From assembly GCA_902560855.1 (NCBI GenBank), contig CACENJ010000008.1:1-43442 (forward strand): a stretch of DNA of 43,442 nucleotides, written 5' to 3'. Numbering within the stretch: the stretch's first letter is position 1; each line of letters begins with the position of its first letter. A program made the position numbers and the translations under genes. This stretch comes from an uncultured Pelagibacteraceae bacterium. Lineage in GTDB: Bacteria > Pseudomonadota > Alphaproteobacteria > Pelagibacterales > Pelagibacteraceae. Below are positions 9,633-16,361 of this stretch, in pieces. The notes below the pieces were generated by a model. The model was not told the origin of the DNA. It made no database searches and saw only the letters and a program-made list of their open reading frames with translations.

Positions 9633-10238
9633 ATGAAATTAGTAAAAAATGAAGACCAAAAGAGTATAAACAATAAAGTTTCAGATAAAGAAGCTGAAGA
9701 GGCTTTTGTTAAAATTATAGAGTGGATAGGTGAAGATCCTTCTAGAGAAGGCCTTAAATCAACCCCAGCAAGATTAATAAAAGCATATAGAGAATATTTT
9801 AAAGGATACAGTGAAGATGCAAAAAAAATTTTAGAAAAAACATTTGGTGATGTTCAAGGCTACGACGACATGGTTATACAAAAAAATATATCTTTACAAA
9901 GTCATTGCGAACATCATATGGCCCCAATTATTGGTGTAGCTCACGTTGCATATATACCTAAAGATAAAGTAGTTGGCCTAAGTAAGCTCGCAAGAGTTGT
10001 AGAAGTTTTTTCAAAAAGACTTCAAACTCAAGAAAGACTTACTATGCAAATTGCAAATACATTAATGGATGGACTGCAAGCTAAGGGAGTAGCAGTTTCG
10101 ATTGATGCAACTCATCAATGTATGACTATGAGGGGAATTAAAAAAGAACAAGCAACAACTGTTACAAATTATTATTTAGGTAAGTTTAAAGACGATTTAA
10201 GTTATCAAAATAGATATTTAAGATTTATTAGTAAATAA
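9633..10238 (+). CDS. folE: GTP cyclohydrolase I
   Basis: 201 residues. The Zn and catalytic segment S-H-C-E-H-H-M-A-P-I-I-G is near residue 90, with V-V-G-L-S-K-L-A-R-V-V-E near 113, Q-E-R-L-T near 132, and the second zinc region A-T-H-Q-C-M-T-M-R-G near 160. All expected metal ligands are present. It converts GTP to dihydroneopterin triphosphate, the entry to folate, so it belongs with the pabB-pabA-pabC genes about 18 kb downstream. Head-to-head with hisI; a hisI/folE neighbourhood is common in alphaproteobacteria. Confidence 0.97.
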   Translation: MKLVKNEDQKSINNKVSDKEAEEAFVKIIEWIGEDPSREGLKSTPARLIKAYREYFKGYSEDAKKILEKTFGDVQGYDDMVIQKNISLQSHCEHHMAPIIGVAHVAYIPKDKVVGLSKLARVVEVFSKRLQTQERLTMQIANTLMDGLQAKGVAVSIDATHQCMTMRGIKKEQATTVTNYYLGKFKDDLSYQNRYLRFISK

Positions 10239-10258
10239 ATTTTTAATATAATTCAACT

Positions 10259-11260
10259 ATGTCAGACAAATTTAAAGCTATCGTAATTAATCAAGAAGGT
10301 AAAAATTTCTCAAGAGAAATTAAAGAAGTAGATAAAAATTTTTTAGGTGAAGGCGATGTTTTAGTAAAAGTAGATTATTCGGACTTAAATTATAAAGATG
10401 CTTTGATATTGCAAGATGGTGGAAAGCTTGTAAAAGAGTTTCCAAGAATTCCAGGTATAGATTTATCGGGAAAAGTCATCGAAAGCAATACTGATAATTT
10501 TAAGAAAGATGATGAAGTTATAATAACAGGATGTAGAGTTGGAGAGATATCTCATGGAGGCTATTCTCAGTATGCTAAAGTCAAAAAAGATTTTTTAGTA
10601 AAAGCTCCAAAAAATATTTCAACTAAGCAATCAATGATATTAGGTACAGCTGGATTTACAGCTTTACTGTGTGCTTTTGCAATAAAAGCTAGAGAAGAAA
10701 TTTTATTAGGAGAAAAAGTAAAGGAAGTTTTAGTTACCGGTGCATCAGGAGGTGTTGGCAATGTTGCAATAATGGTTTTATCTAAATTAGGTTACAACGT
10801 TACTGCTGCGACAGGCAAACCAGATCATTCAGAAGCTTTAAAAAAACTAGGCGCATCAAGTATTATAGATCGAAAAGAATTTGAAGCTGACCCTAAATTA
10901 CTGGGAAAAGGTATTTGGGATGGTGTAGTTGATACTGTAGGAGGAAATATTTTAGCACATGCTATTTCTCAAACCAAACACTCTGGAATTGTTGCAGCTT
11001 GTGGTAATGCAGGAGGTATAAAATTAAATACAAACGTTATGCCATTTATTTTGAGAGGTGTTAAGCTCTGGGGAATAGATTCTGTTGCAGTAGGTCTAAA
11101 AAGACGAGAATTTGTGTGGAGTCAAGTGCCAAATTTAATTGATTTTAATATTTTAAACGAAACAGTAAAAGTAATTTCAATGGAAGAACTTTTAAATTTA
11201 TTTCCAAGCATGCTTAAAGGTCAAACATCTGGAAGAATAGTTGTAGATGTTAATAAATAA
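10259..11260 (+). CDS. acuI: Zinc-free MDR reductase, YhdH/AcuI type (acrylyl-CoA reductase-like)
   Basis: 333 residues. Key segments: Y-S-D-L-N-Y-K-D-A-L near residue 40, R-I-P-G-I-D-L-S-G, G-G-Y-S-Q-Y-A, the NADPH-binding V-T-G-A-S-G-G-V-G-N-V-A near 158-169, and the family-specific A-A-C-G-N-A-G-G ... V-M-P-F-I-L-R-G-V-x-L-W-G-I-D-S-V near 245-275. These match YhdH/AcuI, which reduces acrylyl-CoA to propionyl-CoA, a detoxification step in DMSP catabolism in marine bacteria. No DMSP lyase or demethylase gene is in the window, so the physiological role is inferred from family. A LysR gene follows by 2 bases. Confidence 0.85.
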   Translation: MSDKFKAIVINQEGKNFSREIKEVDKNFLGEGDVLVKVDYSDLNYKDALILQDGGKLVKEFPRIPGIDLSGKVIESNTDNFKKDDEVIITGCRVGEISHGGYSQYAKVKKDFLVKAPKNISTKQSMILGTAGFTALLCAFAIKAREEILLGEKVKEVLVTGASGGVGNVAIMVLSKLGYNVTAATGKPDHSEALKKLGASSIIDRKEFEADPKLLGKGIWDGVVDTVGGNILAHAISQTKHSGIVAACGNAGGIKLNTNVMPFILRGVKLWGIDSVAVGLKRREFVWSQVPNLIDFNILNETVKVISMEELLNLFPSMLKGQTSGRIVVDVNK

Positions 11261-11262
11261 AA

Positions 11263-12153
11263 ATGGATTGGGACAAACTTAAAATATTTCATGCTGTCGC
11301 TGAAGCTGGAAGTTTTACAAGCGCAACAGTTATTTTAAATACAAGTCAATCAGCAATAAGTAGACAAATTCAATCTTTAGAAGAAGAATTAAATATAAAA
11401 TTATTTGAAAGACATGCGAGAGGACTTACGCTTACTGAAAATGGAGAATATGTTTACAAAACTGCACGCGAGGTTATCAGTAAATTAAAAGAAGTTGAAA
11501 CCACTCTAGGAGATAAAAAGAACAAACCATCAGGAAAATTGATAGTTACAACTGTTGTAAGTTTTGGAACAACTTGGTTAACACCAAGAATTCAAGAGTT
11601 TATGCAATTAAACCCAGAAATTGAAATAGAATTAATTTTTGATGATAAAGAACTAGATTTAAGCATTAGGCAGGCCGATATAGGTATTTTTATGAGAAGA
11701 CCAAAGCAACTTAATTACATTCAGAGAAAATTAATAGATATTAATTATCACATTTATGGATCTCCGAAGTATCTTGAAAAACATGGTTATCCCAAAACGA
11801 TAAAAGATTTAGATAGACATAGTTTTATTTCTTTTGGTAAAGGAGCACCCTCACCAGTCTACAATCCAGATTGGGCTTTAAAACTTGGAATGAAAGATAA
11901 TAAAAAAAGAAAAACAGTTATGAGGGTTAATAGTGTATACGGATTGTTATTAGCGGTTCAGAGCGGAGTAGGATTAGCTGCTTTACCAGATTATTTAACT
12001 GTTAAACAACCAAATATTGTCAAAGTTTTACCAAATATAGAAGGACCAATTACAGAAGCACATTTTGTATACCCACAATCAATGAAAAATGTAGCAAGAG
12101 TACAAGCTTTTAGGAACTTTCTTTACAGCAAGATATCTGAATGGGAGTTTTAG
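11263..12153 (+). CDS. LysR family transcriptional regulator
   Basis: 296 residues. The N-terminal winged helix-turn-helix (residues about 3-62) has the typical F-H-A-V-A-E-A-G-S-F-T-S-A ... S-Q-S-A-I-S-R-Q-I-Q-S-L-E-E-E-L series. A linker helix and the periplasmic-binding-protein-like effector domain follow from about residue 90. It starts 2 bases after the AcuI-like gene and is co-directional, which is unusual because LysR genes normally diverge from their targets. It may be co-transcribed with and control the reductase. The effector is unknown. Confidence 0.93.
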   Translation: MDWDKLKIFHAVAEAGSFTSATVILNTSQSAISRQIQSLEEELNIKLFERHARGLTLTENGEYVYKTAREVISKLKEVETTLGDKKNKPSGKLIVTTVVSFGTTWLTPRIQEFMQLNPEIEIELIFDDKELDLSIRQADIGIFMRRPKQLNYIQRKLIDINYHIYGSPKYLEKHGYPKTIKDLDRHSFISFGKGAPSPVYNPDWALKLGMKDNKKRKTVMRVNSVYGLLLAVQSGVGLAALPDYLTVKQPNIVKVLPNIEGPITEAHFVYPQSMKNVARVQAFRNFLYSKISEWEF

Positions 12154-12160
12154 AATAAAT

Positions 12161-12182
12161 CATAAAAGTGCGACATTTTATG
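12161..12182. other. Small inverted repeat after the LysR gene
   Basis: CATAAAA at 12161-12167 and TTTTATG at 12176-12182 form a perfect 7-base inverted repeat with an 8-base loop, just after the LysR stop and just before the Fur-like operator. It could be a weak terminator or a regulator half-site pair; it lacks a following T-run, so termination is uncertain. Confidence 0.3.
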
Positions 12183-12186
12183 CGAT

Positions 12187-12223
12187 TGATAATCATTCTC
12201 ACTGAGAATAGTTACCATTATCA
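12187..12223 (+). promoter_or_regulatory. Fur-box-like iron operator upstream of the iron ABC transporter
   Basis: TGATAAT at 12187-12193, a C, then ATTCTCA at 12195-12201 match the 7-1-7 Fur consensus (TGATAAT-N-ATTATCA) at 13 of 14 arm positions. It is immediately followed by C and TGAGAAT (12203-12209), giving an ATTCTCA/TGAGAAT palindrome, and by ATTATCA at 12217-12223, which pairs as the inverted partner of the first TGATAAT. Overlapping half-sites in this arrangement are typical of strong Fur operators. It sits 22 bases before the ATG of the ferric iron binding protein gene, so iron repression is the natural reading. Confidence 0.75.
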
Positions 12224-12244
12224 TTAAATTTAAAAGGAGAAATA

Positions 12245-13270
12245 ATGAGAAAATTACCAATATTGGCATTTATGATTTCTTTGTTTGCAACAACTGTTTT
12301 AGCAAACGAGGTAAACATTTTTAATGCAAGACATTATAAAGCAGACGCTGAACTTTATGGAAAGTTTACAGCAGCGACTGGAATTAAGGTAAATTTAATT
12401 AATGGTAAATCAGGAGCCTTAGAAAAAAGAATGATAGAAGAAGGCGCTGACTCTGCAGCAGACCTTTACATCACAGCAGACGCTGGAAGATGTGGTGCTT
12501 TTCAAGCAAAAGGTATGACGCAAAGTGGATTAGTTTCACCAACAATTAAATCATCTGTTCCAAAAAACTTTAGAACATCACACTGGACGGGAGTAGCAAA
12601 AAGAGCAAGAATAATTTACTACTCACCAGAAAGAGTTACTGGTGCTGAATTATCTGGAATGACTTATGAAGGTCTAGCAGATCCAAAATGGAAAGGTAGA
12701 TTAGTAATTAGAAAATCTAGCAACATTTACAATAAATCTCTTGTAGCTTCATTAATTAATAATAATGGAAAAAAAGCTACTGCTGAATGGGCAAAGGGAG
12801 TTGTTGCTAACATGGCTAGAGAATCTACAGGAAACGATAGAGCTCAAATTATGGCAGTAGCTGCTGGAGAAGCAGATATTGCTGTAGCTAACACATATTA
12901 TTTAGCTCTTATGTTATCTGGTAAAAAAGGTGCAGAACAACAAGAAGCTGCTAAAAAAGTTAAAGCATTTTTTCCAAATCAAGATGGTAGAGGAACACAC
13001 ATGAATATTAGTTGTGCTGCTCTAGTTAAAGGTGCTCCAAACAAAGCAAATGCTATCGCTCTTGTTGACTATTTATTGTCACCAGAGGCTCAAGAACACT
13101 TTACTAATAATACTTTTGAGTTTCCAATGATTGCTGGTGTTTCACCTAGTCCAATAGTAGTAAACAATTTGGGATTAGATTTTAAACAAGATCTAAAAAC
13201 AAAAGTTTCTAGTTATGGAAAACATCAAGCAGCTGCATTAGAAGTAATGACCGCAGCAGGTTGGAAATAG
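12245..13270 (+). CDS. sfuA: Ferric iron ABC transporter, periplasmic binding protein
   Basis: 341 residues with a clear signal peptide (residues about 1-20, cleavage near T-V-L-A-N). The mature start E-V-N-I-F-N-A-R-H-Y, the S-G-A-L-E-K-R-M segment, and the iron-ligand tyrosine pair A-N-T-Y-Y near residues 216-220 are typical of FutA/SfuA/FbpA proteins. It captures Fe(III) in the periplasm and delivers it to the permease encoded about 300 bases downstream. The Shine-Dalgarno AAAGGAG lies 5 bases before the ATG. A Fur-like operator precedes it. Confidence 0.95.
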   Translation: MRKLPILAFMISLFATTVLANEVNIFNARHYKADAELYGKFTAATGIKVNLINGKSGALEKRMIEEGADSAADLYITADAGRCGAFQAKGMTQSGLVSPTIKSSVPKNFRTSHWTGVAKRARIIYYSPERVTGAELSGMTYEGLADPKWKGRLVIRKSSNIYNKSLVASLINNNGKKATAEWAKGVVANMARESTGNDRAQIMAVAAGEADIAVANTYYLALMLSGKKGAEQQEAAKKVKAFFPNQDGRGTHMNISCAALVKGAPNKANAIALVDYLLSPEAQEHFTNNTFEFPMIAGVSPSPIVVNNLGLDFKQDLKTKVSSYGKHQAAALEVMTAAGWK

Positions 13271-13292
13271 AAGAAAGATAGTTATAAAAACT

Positions 13293-13469
13293 ATGAAACA
13301 AAATTTGTCTAATATTGATTATAATGATTCTTCCGAGAGTTGCCTTCCTTGCAGCTCGGAGTGTGAAAAAATCAATAAAAAGATAAATGGAAGAGAACTT
13401 TCAAGTATTGAAGATAATGAGATCCATGAAATCTTAAGTCTTTTCAATAAAAGAGATAAGTTCCTTTAA
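13293..13469 (+). CDS. Tiny Cys-rich ORF inside the iron transport operon
   Basis: A 58-codon ORF with ATG at 13293 and TAA at 13467-13469. Its middle reads S-E-S-C-L-P-C-S-S-E-C-E-K, a C-x2-C-x3-C motif, followed by a charged, probably helical tail ending K-R-D-K-F-L. The motif could bind iron, an Fe-S cluster or zinc, which would suit its place between the iron-binding protein and permease genes. I recognise no family. A stable hairpin (13332-13360) lies within the coding sequence over the Cys codons, so an RNA element rather than, or as well as, a peptide is possible. Confidence 0.5.
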   Translation: MKQNLSNIDYNDSSESCLPCSSECEKINKKINGRELSSIEDNEIHEILSLFNKRDKFL

Positions 13470-13483
13470 TAACAGAGAGAGAT

Positions 13484-13531
13484 AAGTGCTCGTATAATAT
13501 AGGTTTACCCCCTTTTCTTATGCGAGCACTT
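13484..13531 (+). terminator. Large hairpin between iron-binding protein and permease genes
   Basis: The arms AAGTGCTCGTATAA (13484-13497) and TTATGCGAGCACTT (13518-13531) pair over 14 bases with a single G-U, around a 20-base loop containing CCCCC. A moderately T-rich stretch follows. It may be a partial terminator that lowers permease expression relative to the abundant binding protein, or an mRNA-stabilising 3' structure. The long loop and weak T-run make an ordinary intrinsic terminator uncertain. Confidence 0.5.
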
Positions 13532-13584
13532 TAAATTTCGTATTTACTTCTATAAGCTTTATTTACTAATATAAATTTATAAAA

Positions 13585-15213
13585 ATGTGGTCTGGAAAAT
13601 TAAGCATTTGGTATTTAGCATCTTTTACTATTTCTTTAATTGTAGTTATTCCAATATTAACAGTTTTTTCTAGTTTTTTTGAAGATACTTCTCAATATTT
13701 TGAAATACTTAAAAAAACTTTTTTTATCGAATATATATTTAATTCGTTAATTCTTTTGATTGGAGTTTTATTTTTAACATTTATTTTAGGAGTAGGATCA
13801 GCATATATAGTTTCTTTTTATCAGTTCCCAGGTGCTAATTTTTTTAAATGGGCTCTAATACTATCTTTTGCAGTACCTCCTTATATTTATGCTTATTCTC
13901 TATTCGCTTTTTTTGAAAATTATGGAACAGCATTTACAATCTTAAAAATTTTGTTTGGAGATGGAAATTACAACAAACATATTCCAAAATTAGATGGTAT
14001 GTTTGGATTGGTATTATCAATCTCTTTTTCTCTGTATGCTTATGTATATATACTTGCAAGATCGTCATTTTTATATCAATCACAAAATTTAATAGAATTA
14101 GGTAAAAATCTTGGTTTTTCAAAATTTAAATCTTTTTATTCAATAATATTACCTGCGGCACGTCCCGCTATTGTTGCGGGTTTATCATTAGTAGCAATGG
14201 AAACATTAGCTGAATTTGGAGCAGTAGATTTTTTTTCTGTGAACACTTTAACAACCGGTATTTATAATGCTTGGATATCTTTCGATGACTTGGCATTCGC
14301 AAATCGAATATCTTTTTTTCTTTTATTATTTATCTTTATATTATTTTTAATTGAAAATTTATCTAGGAAAAAAGCCAAGTATCATTTGGAAACAAAAGGT
14401 GGATTTAAAAAAAAAGAAAAAATTAAGCTTCATGGAGGGAAATCTTTTTTTGCATTTATATTTTGTTTTACTTTATTTTTTTTAAGTTTTTTATTTCCAT
14501 TAAGTCAAATGTTATACTGGACAATTAAATTTCCTGAAAATTTAATTGATTTACAAATAATAGATCTTTTTTTAAATACTTTATATCTTGTTTCTTTATC
14601 AAGTTTAGTTTTAATATTTTTCGCTTTAATATCTAATTATGGAAATAGAGTTTCAAATAAAAAAAGTTTAAATGTATTATCCACTTTATCAATTTCTGGA
14701 TATGCAATACCAGGAGTAATTCTTGCTATAGCTTTTATAACTTTTGTTGCATGGTTTGATGAAAATATACTTAAAGCATTAGGATTTTTTTCTATAAAAA
14801 AAATATTTATTGGTTCAGTTTTAGGTTTAGTTATTGTTTATTTTGTTAGATTTTATTCATTAGCTTTTAATGGAATAAAATCAGGATACGAAAAAATGAA
14901 CATTGCTGTTGATGAGAGCGCTTATCTTCTTGGATATTCTAAGAGTAAAACTTTTTTAAATATTCACATTCCTTACTTAAGGAATTCACTTTTATTTGTT
15001 ATTATATTAATTTCATTAGAAATAATCAGGGAATTACCAATTACATTAATTTTAAGACCTTTTAATTTTGAGACTTTTGCAACTACAGCTTATATTTCTG
15101 CATCTGAGGATTTATTGGAAGCTGCTGCTGTACCTTCATTATGTTTGATAATCATTGCAAGTTTCTTTATTTTACTTACGTCAAAATATATTTTAAGAGA
15201 TAGAGATGAGTAA
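13585..15213 (+). CDS. sfuB: Ferric iron ABC transporter permease (fused double domain)
   Basis: 542 residues with about 12 transmembrane helices arranged as two homologous permease domains. Each carries an EAA-type loop: E-L-G-K-N-L-G-F-S-K-F-K-S-F near residue 171 and E-S-A-Y-L-L-G-Y-S-K-S-K-T-F near 447. This fused architecture is typical of SfuB/FbpB iron permeases. It passes Fe(III) from the periplasmic binding protein to the cytosol. The ATPase gene overlaps its end by 8 bases, so the two are coupled. It is separated from the binding protein gene by about 315 bases containing a micro-ORF and a hairpin. Confidence 0.94.
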   Translation: MWSGKLSIWYLASFTISLIVVIPILTVFSSFFEDTSQYFEILKKTFFIEYIFNSLILLIGVLFLTFILGVGSAYIVSFYQFPGANFFKWALILSFAVPPYIYAYSLFAFFENYGTAFTILKILFGDGNYNKHIPKLDGMFGLVLSISFSLYAYVYILARSSFLYQSQNLIELGKNLGFSKFKSFYSIILPAARPAIVAGLSLVAMETLAEFGAVDFFSVNTLTTGIYNAWISFDDLAFANRISFFLLLFIFILFLIENLSRKKAKYHLETKGGFKKKEKIKLHGGKSFFAFIFCFTLFFLSFLFPLSQMLYWTIKFPENLIDLQIIDLFLNTLYLVSLSSLVLIFFALISNYGNRVSNKKSLNVLSTLSISGYAIPGVILAIAFITFVAWFDENILKALGFFSIKKIFIGSVLGLVIVYFVRFYSLAFNGIKSGYEKMNIAVDESAYLLGYSKSKTFLNIHIPYLRNSLLFVIILISLEIIRELPITLILRPFNFETFATTAYISASEDLLEAAAVPSLCLIIIASFFILLTSKYILRDRDE

Positions 15214-16267
15214 AAGTTTTTTAGAAATTAAAAATGTCAGTTTTAGAGCTGGGGGAAAAACCAAAGTAAGAAACGTCTCTTTTAATATTGAGAATAAGGG
15301 AGATATAATCTGTCTTTTGGGACCATCCGGTGTAGGCAAAACTACAATTCTTAGAACAATCGCAGGATTAGAAAAAATTAAATCTGGATCAATAAAACTT
15401 AAAGGTAATATTTTATCTTCTGCAAAAGATCATATTGAACCAGAAAACCGAAATATATCTCTGTCATTTCAAGAAAATAGTTTATTTCCTCATTATAATG
15501 TTGAAAAAAATATATATTTAGGTGCTGAAGCAAAAAAGCCAAATGGAAAAAAAAAGATAAACCCAAAAAAAATAATTAAATTATTGGATATAGAAAAAAT
15601 ATTAAGCAAATATCCTCACCAAATAAGTGCTGGAGAAGCGCAAAGAGCAGCTCTTGCTAGATCATTAGTTACGCAGCCCGATCTTTTGTTACTAGATGAA
15701 CCATTATCAAACGTCGATCAAAGTTTTAAAGAAGAAATACAAGTTCAGCTAAAAAAACTTTTAAATGATTTAAAAATAACGACCATTGTAGTCACTCATG
15801 ATTCTTACGAAGCTTTTTATTTAGGAAATAAATGTGGTTTAATTTTGGAAGAAAAACTTAAGCAGTTTGACGATCCGTATAATGTTTATCATTTCCCTAA
15901 TTCTATAGAAGTTGTTAATTTTTTGAATAGAGGCATTTTAATTCCAGCAAAAGTAACTGGTGAAAATAGTCTTGAAAATGAAGATCTTGGAACAATTAAA
16001 GGAAACTTTATTAAACATTATCCAAAAGGGTCTAAGGTAAAACTTTTATTACAACCAGAGGACTTAGAGCACGATGACAAAAGTAATTTAAAATTGGAAG
16101 TCATCGATAGAAAGTTTAGAGGGACTAATTTTATTTATACACTTAAAACTCCAAGTAACAAACTAATACCTGTTTTTGTTCATTCGCATCATATTCATCA
16201 ACATGAAGTAGATGAAAAATTTGGAATTAAACGTCCAATTAATATAGATCATATAGTTTGCTTTTAA
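15206..16267 (+). CDS. sfuC: Ferric iron ABC transporter ATP-binding protein
   Basis: 353 residues. Walker A is G-P-S-G-V-G-K-T near residue 38, the Q-loop is S-F-Q-E-N near 89, Walker B L-L-L-L-D-E-P-L-S is near 159, the D-loop N-V-D follows, and the switch His is in V-T-H-D-S. The signature motif reads I-S-A-G-E-A-Q-R rather than the usual L-S-G-G-Q-Q-Q-R. A C-terminal TOBE-like regulatory domain (about 245-353) follows, as in FbpC/PotA-type ATPases. It energises iron uptake with the preceding permease. Confidence 0.94.
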   Translation: MSKSFLEIKNVSFRAGGKTKVRNVSFNIENKGDIICLLGPSGVGKTTILRTIAGLEKIKSGSIKLKGNILSSAKDHIEPENRNISLSFQENSLFPHYNVEKNIYLGAEAKKPNGKKKINPKKIIKLLDIEKILSKYPHQISAGEAQRAALARSLVTQPDLLLLDEPLSNVDQSFKEEIQVQLKKLLNDLKITTIVVTHDSYEAFYLGNKCGLILEEKLKQFDDPYNVYHFPNSIEVVNFLNRGILIPAKVTGENSLENEDLGTIKGNFIKHYPKGSKVKLLLQPEDLEHDDKSNLKLEVIDRKFRGTNFIYTLKTPSNKLIPVFVHSHHIHQHEVDEKFGIKRPINIDHIVCF

Positions 16268-16291
16268 TTTTAACTTATTATAAATTTTAAA

Positions 16292-16361
16292 TTATAGGGG
16301 TGTCGAAAGACTGAGATAATACCCATATAACCTGTCCGGTAATTCAGAAAGGGAGCTTAAT
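16292..16361 (+). promoter_or_regulatory. TPP (thiamine pyrophosphate) riboswitch
   Basis: The conserved THI-element pieces appear in order: GGGGTG (from 16297), a minimal TC-GAAA-GA hairpin, CTGAGA then TAATACCC, ATAACCTG, TCCGG, TAATTCAG, and AAAGGGA. The distal helix is almost absent, so the element is very compact (about 60 bases). A short closing helix can form between ATTA (16291-16294) and TAAT (16358-16361), the latter including the AU of the start codon. The AAGGGAG at the 3' end doubles as the Shine-Dalgarno sequence. The arrangement implies translational repression of the downstream symporter when TPP is abundant. Confidence 0.93.

Noticed and set aside
12161-12182. CATAAAA/TTTTATG repeat as an intrinsic terminator for the LysR gene
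   Set aside because: The stem is only 7 A/T-rich bases and no T-run follows, so I kept it only as a low-confidence inverted repeat.
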